Positions 14,364 through 21,506 of a stretch of 26,333 bases of DNA are shown here, one piece after another. The notes below the pieces were generated by a model, which saw only the letters and a program-made list of their open reading frames with translations, did no database searches and was not told the DNA's origin. The number at the start of each line of letters is the position of its first letter. Within the stretch, counting starts at the first letter, position 1. Source of the DNA: an uncultured Actinobaculum sp. (lineage in GTDB: Bacteria; Actinomycetota; Actinomycetes; Actinomycetales; Actinomycetaceae); NCBI GenBank assembly GCA_938020505.1, contig CALIHR010000013.1, forward strand, positions 1 through 26,333, read 5' to 3'. A program made the position numbers and the translations under genes.

Positions 14364-15164
14364 TCAGGACGTCGGGCCGTTCTTGCGCCTGTCTCGCCGA
14401 TTCGACCAAGCCGAAGCGATGATCACCGCGGGGCCGAAAAGTACTCCGGCGATGGGCCAAATGAGCCACGAGACGTTCCAGGCGCTCCAGACAAAGCTCC
14501 ACAAAAGGTAGACGGAGGTGATGACCGGCCAGAAGACGGCCGCGAAGATGTCGACTCGGGCGCCCGGCTCGTCGTCCCGATTTGCCCACTTCCGCCCGCA
14601 GTTCCACCATTGGTCCCTGTTATCGGACGGCCTGTGCGTTTGGCGCGCCTCTGCGTCGGGGGCGGTGGAGCGGGTTGCCGTGAAACCGGAGGCTGCGGAT
14701 CTGGGCGTCGCCGAGTCGGCCGCGAACGAGTCGGCGTTCGGAGCCTCGGCTGTCGGTGCGCCGGTTGCGGCAGGGCCGTTAGCGGCGAAGGCGCGGGGGC
14801 GGGCGCCTGGGGGAGCGGTGTGCGGGGCGTGGGCGCCCGCGAGGTCGGCGCCTTGCGCCGCGGCGTCGTCGGAATCGGGGGCCGTCGAGCCGGGGGACGG
14901 CGCGTTGCGGGCGGCGTCGTTGGAATGCGCGCCGCTCGCGCGATTGAGTTCGGTTGAAATGCCGAGCACTTCGGCGAGTTCGTCGAGGTTGCCGAATTCG
15001 GTGATGACCGCCCCGACCGCCTCGTTGTGCGAGCTGCCCTGCGCGACTCTGGCGGAGTAGGCGTCTTCCATCATTCCTCGCAGTTCCTCTTTCGCCGCAT
15101 CGAGGCGGGGGCTGGAAGCGTAAGGGGAGAACATGGTATCGAGATAGGCGTAAATGACATCCAT
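14364..15164 (-). CDS. HAAS/DUF1700-like membrane protein, partner of PadR
   Basis: A 266-residue protein. Residues 1-70 (MDVIYAYLDTMFSPY, LDAAKEELRGMMEDAY, NEAVGAVITEFGNLDELAEVLGI) look like the alpha-helical HAAS/permease-prefix domain seen in DUF1700-type proteins that are co-encoded with PadR regulators. A long Ala/Pro/Ser/Thr-rich linker (about 75-180) follows, then QWWNCGRKW and two transmembrane segments (about 205-225 and 232-252) with a basic tail. The ATG at 15162-15164 overlaps the PadR stop (TAATG), and AAAGGA lies 8 bases upstream, so the two are co-translated. In known cases the HAAS partner modulates the regulator; that role here is inference. Confidence 0.75.
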   Translation of the reverse strand: MDVIYAYLDTMFSPYASSPRLDAAKEELRGMMEDAYSARVAQGSSHNEAVGAVITEFGNLDELAEVLGISTELNRASGAHSNDAARNAPSPGSTAPDSDDAAAQGADLAGAHAPHTAPPGARPRAFAANGPAATGAPTAEAPNADSFAADSATPRSAASGFTATRSTAPDAEARQTHRPSDNRDQWWNCGRKWANRDDEPGARVDIFAAVFWPVITSVYLLWSFVWSAWNVSWLIWPIAGVLFGPAVIIASAWSNRRDRRKNGPTS

Positions 15165-15493
15165 TAGTGATTTCCTTTCACAAATCGATCGACGACGGCT
15201 CGCGTGGCTTTCCACTCGGCGATTTTGGCGCGCAGGGACACTCGCCCTTCGTCGGTCATCCGGTAGTAGGTTCGTGGTTTTCCCGACTCGGACACGTCGG
15301 GAAACGAGGCGACGAGCCCCGTGGCTTCGAGGCGTTTGACCGCGCTGTAAAGCGTGGTCTGCTTGATGGTGTAGGCGCCCCCCGAGACCTCGGTGATGGT
15401 CTTGACGAGTTCGTAGGGGTATGAGGCGTGTTCCCGCAGAATCGAAAGGACCATGAGGTCGATGTATCCGCGGATGGCGTCGCCGCCGATCAT
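15164..15493 (-). CDS. PadR family transcriptional regulator
   Basis: A 109-residue winged-helix repressor of the short PadR type. The N-terminal DNA-binding domain reads IRGYIDLMVLSILREHASYPYEL, then TIKQTTLYSAVKRLEATGLVASF, then the wing with GKPRTYYRMTDEGR, all conserved. A C-terminal helix for dimerisation (about 85-105) is short. The ATG at 15491-15493 is preceded by AAAGGAG. It heads an operon with the membrane protein downstream. A palindrome over its predicted -10 suggests autorepression; the inducing signal cannot be read from sequence. Confidence 0.9.
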   Translation of the reverse strand: MIGGDAIRGYIDLMVLSILREHASYPYELVKTITEVSGGAYTIKQTTLYSAVKRLEATGLVASFPDVSESGKPRTYYRMTDEGRVSLRAKIAEWKATRAVVDRFVKGNH

Positions 15494-15601
15494 GGGGCTC
15501 CTTTCGTTCAGGGTTCTGCACTGGCCTGTTTGGGTTGACGTTGGGACGTGATCGAGCCTGAAGTCGCTGGCTCTTGGGCCCCGACCCGCTGTACTCTTAT
15601 A

Positions 15602-15630
15602 AACGTAGTACGTCAGACGTGGTATCGCAA
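15602..15630 (-). promoter_or_regulatory. padR promoter with palindromic operator
   Basis: On the minus strand TTGCGA (15625-15630), a 17-base spacer and TACGTT (15602-15607) form a promoter. The perfect palindrome ACGTAGTACGT (15603-15613) overlaps the -10, a position suited to repression, probably by PadR itself. Confidence 0.55.
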
Positions 15631-15747
15631 GCGCGGTTTTGAGGGGCGGTTTCCTTGGGGCGCGGTTCTGAGGGGCGGGGAAGTTCAGCGCGGCGAATTT
15701 TTTCCACAGGGTGTGGACGTTCAACGCGGGATGCGAGCGCTTGGCAT

Positions 15748-15759
15748 TAGTGTGGATCC
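15748..15759 (+). promoter_or_regulatory. Candidate -10 for leaderless DUF6318 gene
   Basis: TAGTGT at 15748-15753 ends six bases before the ATG at 15760. No Shine-Dalgarno sequence is present and no clear -35 is seen. Confidence 0.35.
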
Positions 15760-16482
15760 ATGAATACTTCAAGTGTGCGTAAGTTATGCAGGGTGGTTGC
15801 CGCTGCGACCTGTTGCGCTGTGTTGTTCGGATGTTCGCCTGAGCCGACGAGGAAATCGAGCGGTCCGTCGACGTCGGCGGAGACCACGACGTCGCCCGGC
15901 GCCCCGGCTTCAAACGACTCGGGAGGAGGCGCCTCGCCGGGCGGCGGGAAATCGTCGCCCGTTGGGATGTCGCGAACCGGCGCGCCTCAGCGCGCCTCCG
16001 AGCGTACGCCGAAGAGGCCGAATGCCACTCCTCCGGCGCGTCCCGCGGCCATGTCTCAGGTGTCGCCCCAGGGGGCGGTCGCCGCTGCGGAGCACTACCT
16101 CAACTTGACGGCTTACGCCGCCGCAACAGGTGATTATTCCGATCTTGAAGCGATGTCTGGTGGCGAATGCCGATTCTGCAAAGAGTTTATCGGTAAGGCG
16201 AAAAAACTGTCTGAAGAAGGGTGGGTTGTCAAAACGGGGGTCCCCTCCGTGACGATCGAAAAGTCTCGTCAATGGGATACGGGGAAGAAAAGTACCTATC
16301 AAATTGATGTTATCGCCACTAAAGGTGAATACACGTTGGTGGCCGGTCGGAAACGCAAGAAGATCATCCAAGCCGAACGTTCCGCTTTTGGTTTTGTCCT
16401 TTCTTATGGAAAGGACTGGATCGTAGAGGACGCAGAGGCTGTCGATCCGGCGCGGTGGAACGAAACGGTTGATAAATCATGA
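15760..16482 (+). CDS. DUF6318-like lipoprotein
   Basis: A 240-residue predicted lipoprotein. A short signal peptide with KLCR and a hydrophobic core ends at the lipobox VLFGC, giving lipid-modified Cys25. A long Ser/Pro/Gly/Thr-rich spacer (about 27-100) lifts the C-terminal domain from the membrane. The domain starts QGAVAAAEHYLNLTAYAAATGDYSDLEAMS and carries a close cysteine pair, Cys137 and Cys140 (ECRFC), characteristic of DUF6318 proteins of Actinomyces-like organisms. The function is unknown. Base composition of the last 350 bp is clearly lower in GC than the rest. The stop overlaps the start of the next gene (ATGA), so the two are probably made together. Confidence 0.8.
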   Translation: MNTSSVRKLCRVVAAATCCAVLFGCSPEPTRKSSGPSTSAETTTSPGAPASNDSGGGASPGGGKSSPVGMSRTGAPQRASERTPKRPNATPPARPAAMSQVSPQGAVAAAEHYLNLTAYAAATGDYSDLEAMSGGECRFCKEFIGKAKKLSEEGWVVKTGVPSVTIEKSRQWDTGKKSTYQIDVIATKGEYTLVAGRKRKKIIQAERSAFGFVLSYGKDWIVEDAEAVDPARWNETVDKS

Positions 16483-17339
16483 GTGTCAAAATTGCGATGG
16501 CGATGATGGGACTAGTTTCAATCCTTTTGCCGCCTTTTGGTGATGATGGCACCGGTTCTGATTCTGTCTGGCGTGGCCAATGGGCGGGCAAGAAGGAGTT
16601 ATCAGTTTTTGGAGGAAGGCGCCATTTTGAGAGAGACCATGTAACGCCGCAGGAATCGCGCCAGAGGGGGCCGGGGCGTTCGTCGTCGTCGCACGCGCTT
16701 GGCTCTTCTCAGGAAAAGCCCGCGTTGGAGATGCAGAGGTACGTGTGTCCGAACGATCCGAGGGCCGCTCATGCGATTTTTCCTCTGTGTCTCGACGGAT
16801 ATGCCTTGATCGGAAATGCGGAGGGGGCCGATTGCCAGGGGTTGTGCTTCGTGAACCTTTCTCCCGATCCCCCGGCGAATGGCGGCGTTGAACCGGTCGA
16901 TGTGACCCGCCTGGTCGGCATCGAAGACGTCAAGCGGCTGGTAGTCGCATCCGGGCGCGTGACAATAACCCCGGCGCGGGGGTGGGCATATGTCAACATG
17001 CCTGTCTACTACGCGTCGGACGCAAAAGCTTACGACGCTAGCATTCAAGTGGCCGGACAGGACGTGACCGTTCATCTGACACCCGTTTCTTGGAGGTGGA
17101 CGCCCGGCGACGGCAGCGCTTCGTTTGAAACGGACGATCCTGGCGGCTCGTGGCCGAATGCGACCGTCGCCCACACGTATTTGCAGCCTGCCGCGTCGGT
17201 GACCGTGACGGCGACCGTCGCCTGGCGAGCCTCGTTTACCGTTGCCGGCGCTACATACCCCGTTGAGGGAGTGGCTACGTCGACGACGTCGGCGCCTCCT
17301 CTGCGCCTTGTCGAGGCGGAGTCTGTTTTGGTGAACTGA
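16479..17339 (+). CDS. Hypothetical exported protein, possible PKD-like C-terminal domain
   Basis: A 286-residue protein I cannot assign to a characterised family. A hydrophobic N-terminus (MSVKIAMAMMGLVSILLPP) could be a weak signal sequence or anchor. A polar, Arg/Ser-rich region (about 35-80) leads to a segment with four cysteines (Cys90, Cys104, Cys119, Cys123) that may form disulfides. The C-terminal third contains WRWTPGDGSASFETDDPG, then TVAHTYLQPAASVTVTATVAW, which resembles a PKD-type beta-sandwich (WxFGDG...HTY...VT). It overlaps the DUF6318 gene by 4 bases, so the lipoprotein and this protein may form an envelope complex (inference). Confidence 0.7.
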   Translation: MSVKIAMAMMGLVSILLPPFGDDGTGSDSVWRGQWAGKKELSVFGGRRHFERDHVTPQESRQRGPGRSSSSHALGSSQEKPALEMQRYVCPNDPRAAHAIFPLCLDGYALIGNAEGADCQGLCFVNLSPDPPANGGVEPVDVTRLVGIEDVKRLVVASGRVTITPARGWAYVNMPVYYASDAKAYDASIQVAGQDVTVHLTPVSWRWTPGDGSASFETDDPGGSWPNATVAHTYLQPAASVTVTATVAWRASFTVAGATYPVEGVATSTTSAPPLRLVEAESVLVN

Positions 17340-17422
17340 CGTCGAGTGCGGGGTCGCACCGGATTCATCGCTATTCGGTTGTTGTTCTCAACTTTAACAC
17401 GAAATCTGCTGCGAACAAAAAC

Positions 17423-17451
17423 TCGACATTCCTTTGTTTTTGATGTATGAT
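17423..17451 (+). promoter_or_regulatory. Promoter of the DUF222/HNH gene
   Basis: TCGACA (17423-17428), a 17-base spacer, and TATGAT (17446-17451), each one mismatch from the sigma-A consensus and the best promoter in the window. It lies in an AT-rich stretch. The leader would be about 50 bases. Confidence 0.7.
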
Positions 17452-17508
17452 GATTGAAACGGCGAGAAGTTCGCCCTCGGTCTGATTCGCACGAGAGGAG
17501 GCGTTGGA

Positions 17509-19512
17509 ATGGGAGCTCAAATGCGGGCTGACGCGCAGTATTGTGCGCCCACGCGCCCTTCGCCTGGGCCTACGTCCAGACGCGGGGGTTTCTCCAGCTC
17601 TTTGGGTGGGCGAGGCCTTTCCTCTCGTGCGATGCGCGATGTCGAATCGGCAAAGGGCACGGGCGCTCTCAAAAACGGTGGGCAAGACGGTGCGCTTCGG
17701 CGTTGTTTTGACGGCTTGGAGGGTGCGCTCGCTCAATTGAGGCAGATCGACGTCGAACGCGTTTCCCCTCCTGTCGTTCTCGAATGCCTCGAGAAGCTTG
17801 GAAAATGCATTAATCGGCTCGTTGGCTCCCGGGCTCGATTCCTCACCGTTGCAGAAAAGGGGAAGCAGTGGCAAGAGGAAGGGGCGCGCACATTCAAACA
17901 GTGGAACGAAAAGGCTTCCGGCGCCAGCGGCGCGGCATCTAACCGGGAAATGAAGCGGGCTCAGGAGCTCTCCGCGTCTTTGGCGGAAATGGGCAAAGCG
18001 TTGGAAAACGGGAGCGTCTCGCCTGAACATGTCGATATCGTTCGACGTGCGTTCAACTCGCCTGCTTTGAAGGACGCGCTGGAGCGGCCGGGGTTTCAGG
18101 GGGATCTCATTGCTTTGGCGGAGGAGTATGCGCCGAGGGATTTCGAGCGACGGGTGCGAACATTGGCTTTTGCCGAGGACCCGGGTGCCGCCGTTTCGAC
18201 TGAAGCCTCCGAACGGAAGAAGGAAGCGCTGTCCTTCGTGCGCGACGGTGTCGGAATGAAGGTAAGCGGTTGGCTGTCCGACGAAGCGTCCATTCTCGTT
18301 GACACGGCGCTAAGCGCCGTCATGGGGCGAAAATCGGCTGACGACAACCGCAGCCTTCCGCACCGGCGCGCTCGCGCTTTGGTCGAACTCGCGACCGCAA
18401 AACTGGACGGCGGCACCGTCAACGGCGGCGCGAGAATCCGCCCGCATCTTTCCGTACACGTTCCTTTTGGCACCCTTGTCGGACTGGAGAAGGCTTCCTC
18501 CGCTTCTGTTTCTCGCGCTTCAAGTTCCGCTTCTTCCTCTTTTGCTTCTTGCGTTTCGAATTCCTCTGCTTCCGCTTCCCGCGGTTGCGCTCCTTGCGAC
18601 TCGGCTTCCAACAGCCCGACTTTCAACAGCTCAAAACGAGAGGTTTTGCTCCCCTCCGAACGAAAGCGAATGAAGGTCGTGCGGCGAGTCGAAGCTGGGC
18701 AGGCAGAGACGGCCGGGCGACGCGTGGAAGCCGGGCGGCGTCCAGGCATCGAGCCTCGGGGGCAGGAAATTCTTCCACTGTCGGAGTCCCGATGGGCGTA
18801 TGAGGAAACTTCGCAGCGGTCTTCAAGCAACGAAAGCACGCTAGCTAGGGCTTCGAGCGGTGACGGTGCGCGAGCAAGATCTTCGAGCGGCGAAGGGCCG
18901 CTGGTTGACAATTCGAATGGCGGCGTTGGCTTCCTGTGCGCTTGTGGCGGCGATGGGGAAGGGGCGGGCAAAGGACCGGCAGGTGAGAGCCGTCGGGCTC
19001 GATGCCTCGAGGGCGTCGCCGCGCAACGCGAACGTTGGTCTCAGCAGTTGGGCAAAATTCTGAGTGCGATTCCGGGAAGCGTTGATTTGACGGCAATGAA
19101 GGGGCTCGAGCCTGCAACCTTCGACGACGGATCGCCGTTGTCGATGCCGCAATTGGCGCGCTTGGTTTGCGATTCGTCGATCAGCCGAGTCGTTTTCTCT
19201 CAGACTGGCGAAATTCTGGATGTCGGACGGGAAAAACGCCTGTTTACCTCCGGGCAGGCTCGGGCCGTCATTGCCAGAGATCGAACATGCCGATACCCGG
19301 GATGCACAGACACAATCGCTCACGGGCAGATCCACCATGCGTTGTCTTGGAGCGCCGGTGGAGCGACCGACATCGACAACGCGGTTTTGCTGTGCTGGCA
19401 TCATCACCAGAAAGTGCACCAAGACATGATCGATGTCGAGCACCATGACGGCGGTTTCCTTTTCAGACGGTCTGACGGAGATCTCGTCGGCGTTAGGTTG
19501 AACGGGAGCTGA
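17509..19512 (+). CDS. DUF222 (13E12 repeat) HNH endonuclease family protein
   Basis: A 667-residue member of the actinobacterial 13E12/DUF222-HNH family, whose biological role is unsettled and which often occurs in many copies per genome. The DUF222 part spans about 60-320 (for example VSPEHVDIVRRAF, GWLSDEASILVDTALSAVMG, RRARALVELATAKLDGG). The C-terminal HNH module has Cys594 and Cys599 (CRYPGC), IHH at 608-610, Asn624, Cys629, HHH at 631-633 and His637, so the nuclease centre appears intact. Between about residue 325 and 520 there is a large Ser/Arg/Gly-rich insertion that splits DUF222 from the conserved LARLVCDSSISRVVF segment. AGGAGG at 17496-17501 with 7-base spacing fixes the ATG at 17509. 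It has its own strong promoter and a terminator. Confidence 0.9.
   Translation: MGAQMRADAQYCAPTRPSPGPTSRRGGFSSSLGGRGLSSRAMRDVESAKGTGALKNGGQDGALRRCFDGLEGALAQLRQIDVERVSPPVVLECLEKLGKCINRLVGSRARFLTVAEKGKQWQEEGARTFKQWNEKASGASGAASNREMKRAQELSASLAEMGKALENGSVSPEHVDIVRRAFNSPALKDALERPGFQGDLIALAEEYAPRDFERRVRTLAFAEDPGAAVSTEASERKKEALSFVRDGVGMKVSGWLSDEASILVDTALSAVMGRKSADDNRSLPHRRARALVELATAKLDGGTVNGGARIRPHLSVHVPFGTLVGLEKASSASVSRASSSASSSFASCVSNSSASASRGCAPCDSASNSPTFNSSKREVLLPSERKRMKVVRRVEAGQAETAGRRVEAGRRPGIEPRGQEILPLSESRWAYEETSQRSSSNESTLARASSGDGARARSSSGEGPLVDNSNGGVGFLCACGGDGEGAGKGPAGESRRARCLEGVAAQRERWSQQLGKILSAIPGSVDLTAMKGLEPATFDDGSPLSMPQLARLVCDSSISRVVFSQTGEILDVGREKRLFTSGQARAVIARDRTCRYPGCTDTIAHGQIHHALSWSAGGATDIDNAVLLCWHHHQKVHQDMIDVEHHDGGFLFRRSDGDLVGVRLNGS
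18480..19080. other. Low-complexity insertion inside the HNH gene
   Basis: About 600 bp coding for Ser-rich (about 325-370) and Arg/Gly/Ser-rich (about 380-510) sequence. It includes imperfect repeats of CTTCGAGCGG-type units near 18816-18893. The insertion keeps the frame open and lies between two conserved blocks of the family. Confidence 0.6.
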
Positions 19513-19642
19513 CGATGACCGAGTCGTCCATTGTTGCGCCTGAGGGGCCCGTCTGCGTCCGAGCTTTCGGGGTAGCCCGTTTCTTCTCGGGCCTTAGGGA
19601 CGTGTCAGCGCTGAATCCTCGGCTCTGGGCGCCTCCGAAAAC

Positions 19643-19676
19643 GGTTTGCCGCACAGCGCGAACTGTGCGGCAAACC
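19643..19676. terminator. Bidirectional terminator between HNH gene and PTS operon
   Basis: Perfect 14-bp stem, arms GGTTTGCCGCACAG (19643-19656) and its complement (19663-19676), loop CGCGAA. No T-tract. Confidence 0.75.
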
Positions 19677-19708
19677 AGGGATTGTTGTTGTGACAGCGGG
19701 CCGTGGAG

Positions 19709-21496
19709 CTACTTGGCGGGTGCCTCCGCGAGGCTTGCGGCCTTTGCGAAAGCAGACGCTTCTTGCCCAAGGATCACATGCCAGACGCCCGGGACAACCT
19801 CGGCGGCGCCCGCAACGCCGGCGGAGTTGAGAACGTCGAGATCGACCAGCGAAGAATCGCGGACCTCAACGCGCAGGCGAGTCGAAGCGACATCCTCGAG
19901 CGTCGCCACGTTGTCGCGGCCGCCGAGACCTGCGAAAAGGGCGTCGACGCGGTCTTGCTCGATCGTGTCTCCGGCGGGCGCGGGCCCGGGTGCGGCATCG
20001 TCCCCGGCGGTGGCTGCGGCGTCGGCATCGGCAGAAGCCTTAGCGTGCGCAGCGGCCTTGTCCTCGGGCGTGCGGTAGTCGAGGAAGATGACCAGCAGCA
20101 TGGAGGTGGTGAAGGCCGCGAGCACGGCGATCGCGTAGAGCGGGATGTTCTCGAAGGCGGGGATCGTCAACAGCGAGGTGAAGACGAAGGCCTGGATGTT
20201 CACGCCGCCGCCGATGCCGATGATCAGCCCGCCCACAAGGCAGCCGGGCAGCATTCGCGAGTAGATCTTCTTGAACCGCAAATGGATGCCGTAGAGGGAC
20301 GGCTCGGAGATGCCTCCGAGGAGGCCGGCGGTCAAAGCGCCGGTCGCCGTCTGGCGCATTTGCTTGTCCCGGTCGCGGAAAGCGAGGAACAAAACGCCCG
20401 CCGTCGCGCCGAAGCAGGCGAAGTTCCATGCGCCCATCGGACCCTGGATGTAATCGTGGCGCAACGGTGGGGCAATGTTGGCGAGCATGATCGCGTTGAT
20501 CGGCCAGTGCAGGCCGACCGGCACCATGAACGGGTAAGCGAGGGGGACGATGATTGCGAAGATGAACGGCGAGAAGTCATTGATCGCGCTGAGCGAGTTG
20601 CCGATCCAGCCGCCGACGTAGATTCCCGCGGGCCCAATGAGGAAGGCGGTCAGCGGGATCATGATGACGAAGGCCAAGAAAGGCACGAAAACGAGCTGCA
20701 CGTTCTCGGGAATGACCCTCTTGAGCAGCTTGTACAAAAGCCCCAGGACCACGGCCATGAACAGCGGCGGGAACACCTGCGAGCCGTAGCTCGGAACGGT
20801 CAGCGGCAAGCCGAAGACCTCCACGATCGGAATCTTGTTTCCTCCCGCGAACGTGATGGTCTTCGTCGGATGCTTGCCCAACGCCGTGAAGCCGGGAAGC
20901 ATGACGAAGGCCATGATCGCGAAGCCGACCCACGGATCGGCGCCCGCCTTCTTCGAGGCGTTGTACGCCACCATCAGGGGCAGGAAGGTGAACACCGACT
21001 GCCACATGAGGTTGATGAACGTCCACGAGGGCGAAAGGGTCACCGTAGGGTCGGACCAATTCTCGATGACCTTGAGCGTCGCCATGATCGACATAAAGGT
21101 GATGATGAGCGAAGCGCCGAGCAGTGCGCCGAGCACGGGACGGAACGAATCCGACAGGAACTCAAAGAACGTGTCGAGCCACGCGGACTTGCCCCGGGGC
21201 CCGCCGGCTCGGGCGGCGGCCTTGATCTCGGCGTCGGTCGGCTGGCGATTTCCCTGCATCTCGGGCAAGGCGTTGATGGCGTTGTATACCGTCTGCACGG
21301 CGCCGCCGATGATGATCTGATAGCGTTCCCCGGATTGGGGAACGGAACCCATGACGCCGTCGATCGCATCGATCGCGTCGCCGTCGACTTTCGAAGCGTC
21401 GAGCAGCTGGAAACGCAGGCGAGTGGCGCAATGGGTGAGGCTGGAGATATTTTCGGGGCCGCCGACGGCGGCGACGATCTCGGAAGCGGTACTCAT
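19709..21496 (-). CDS. PTS beta-glucoside-type EIIBC with a second, Cys-less EIIB domain
   Basis: A 595-residue sugar permease. The N-terminal EIIB (1-80) carries SLTHCATRLRF with phospho-Cys23 and is very like the BglF type. The EIIC domain (about 110-480) has many transmembrane helices plus the conserved VGLHWPINAIM and GGISEPSLYGIHLRFKK segments. After a charged Ala/Asp-rich linker comes a second EIIB-like domain (about 513-583: LFAGLGGRDNVATLEDVAST, then RLRVEV), where the residue aligned with the phospho-cysteine is Ala537. BglF-type proteins usually have EIIA in this place. EIIA is instead on the fused protein encoded 10 bp upstream. The ATG at 21494-21496 has GAGGAGGT upstream, overlapping the preceding stop. 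The substrate is probably a beta-glucoside or other glucose-like sugar, but is not certain. Confidence 0.88.
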   Translation of the reverse strand: MSTASEIVAAVGGPENISSLTHCATRLRFQLLDASKVDGDAIDAIDGVMGSVPQSGERYQIIIGGAVQTVYNAINALPEMQGNRQPTDAEIKAAARAGGPRGKSAWLDTFFEFLSDSFRPVLGALLGASLIITFMSIMATLKVIENWSDPTVTLSPSWTFINLMWQSVFTFLPLMVAYNASKKAGADPWVGFAIMAFVMLPGFTALGKHPTKTITFAGGNKIPIVEVFGLPLTVPSYGSQVFPPLFMAVVLGLLYKLLKRVIPENVQLVFVPFLAFVIMIPLTAFLIGPAGIYVGGWIGNSLSAINDFSPFIFAIIVPLAYPFMVPVGLHWPINAIMLANIAPPLRHDYIQGPMGAWNFACFGATAGVLFLAFRDRDKQMRQTATGALTAGLLGGISEPSLYGIHLRFKKIYSRMLPGCLVGGLIIGIGGGVNIQAFVFTSLLTIPAFENIPLYAIAVLAAFTTSMLLVIFLDYRTPEDKAAAHAKASADADAAATAGDDAAPGPAPAGDTIEQDRVDALFAGLGGRDNVATLEDVASTRLRVEVRDSSLVDLDVLNSAGVAGAAEVVPGVWHVILGQEASAFAKAASLAEAPAK

Positions 21497-21506
21497 GGTT
21501 ACCTCC

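Noticed and set aside
14133..14957. Plus-strand ORF starting at a GTG after TAGGCT
   Set aside because: Mostly antisense to the HAAS-like gene, low-complexity Arg/Gly sequence; the -10-like hexamer touches the GTG directly, so it could not start transcription at or before the codon.
19515..20078. Plus-strand ORF directly after the HNH gene
   Set aside because: It runs through the terminator at 19643-19676 and then antisense through the EIIBC gene; no recognisable protein.
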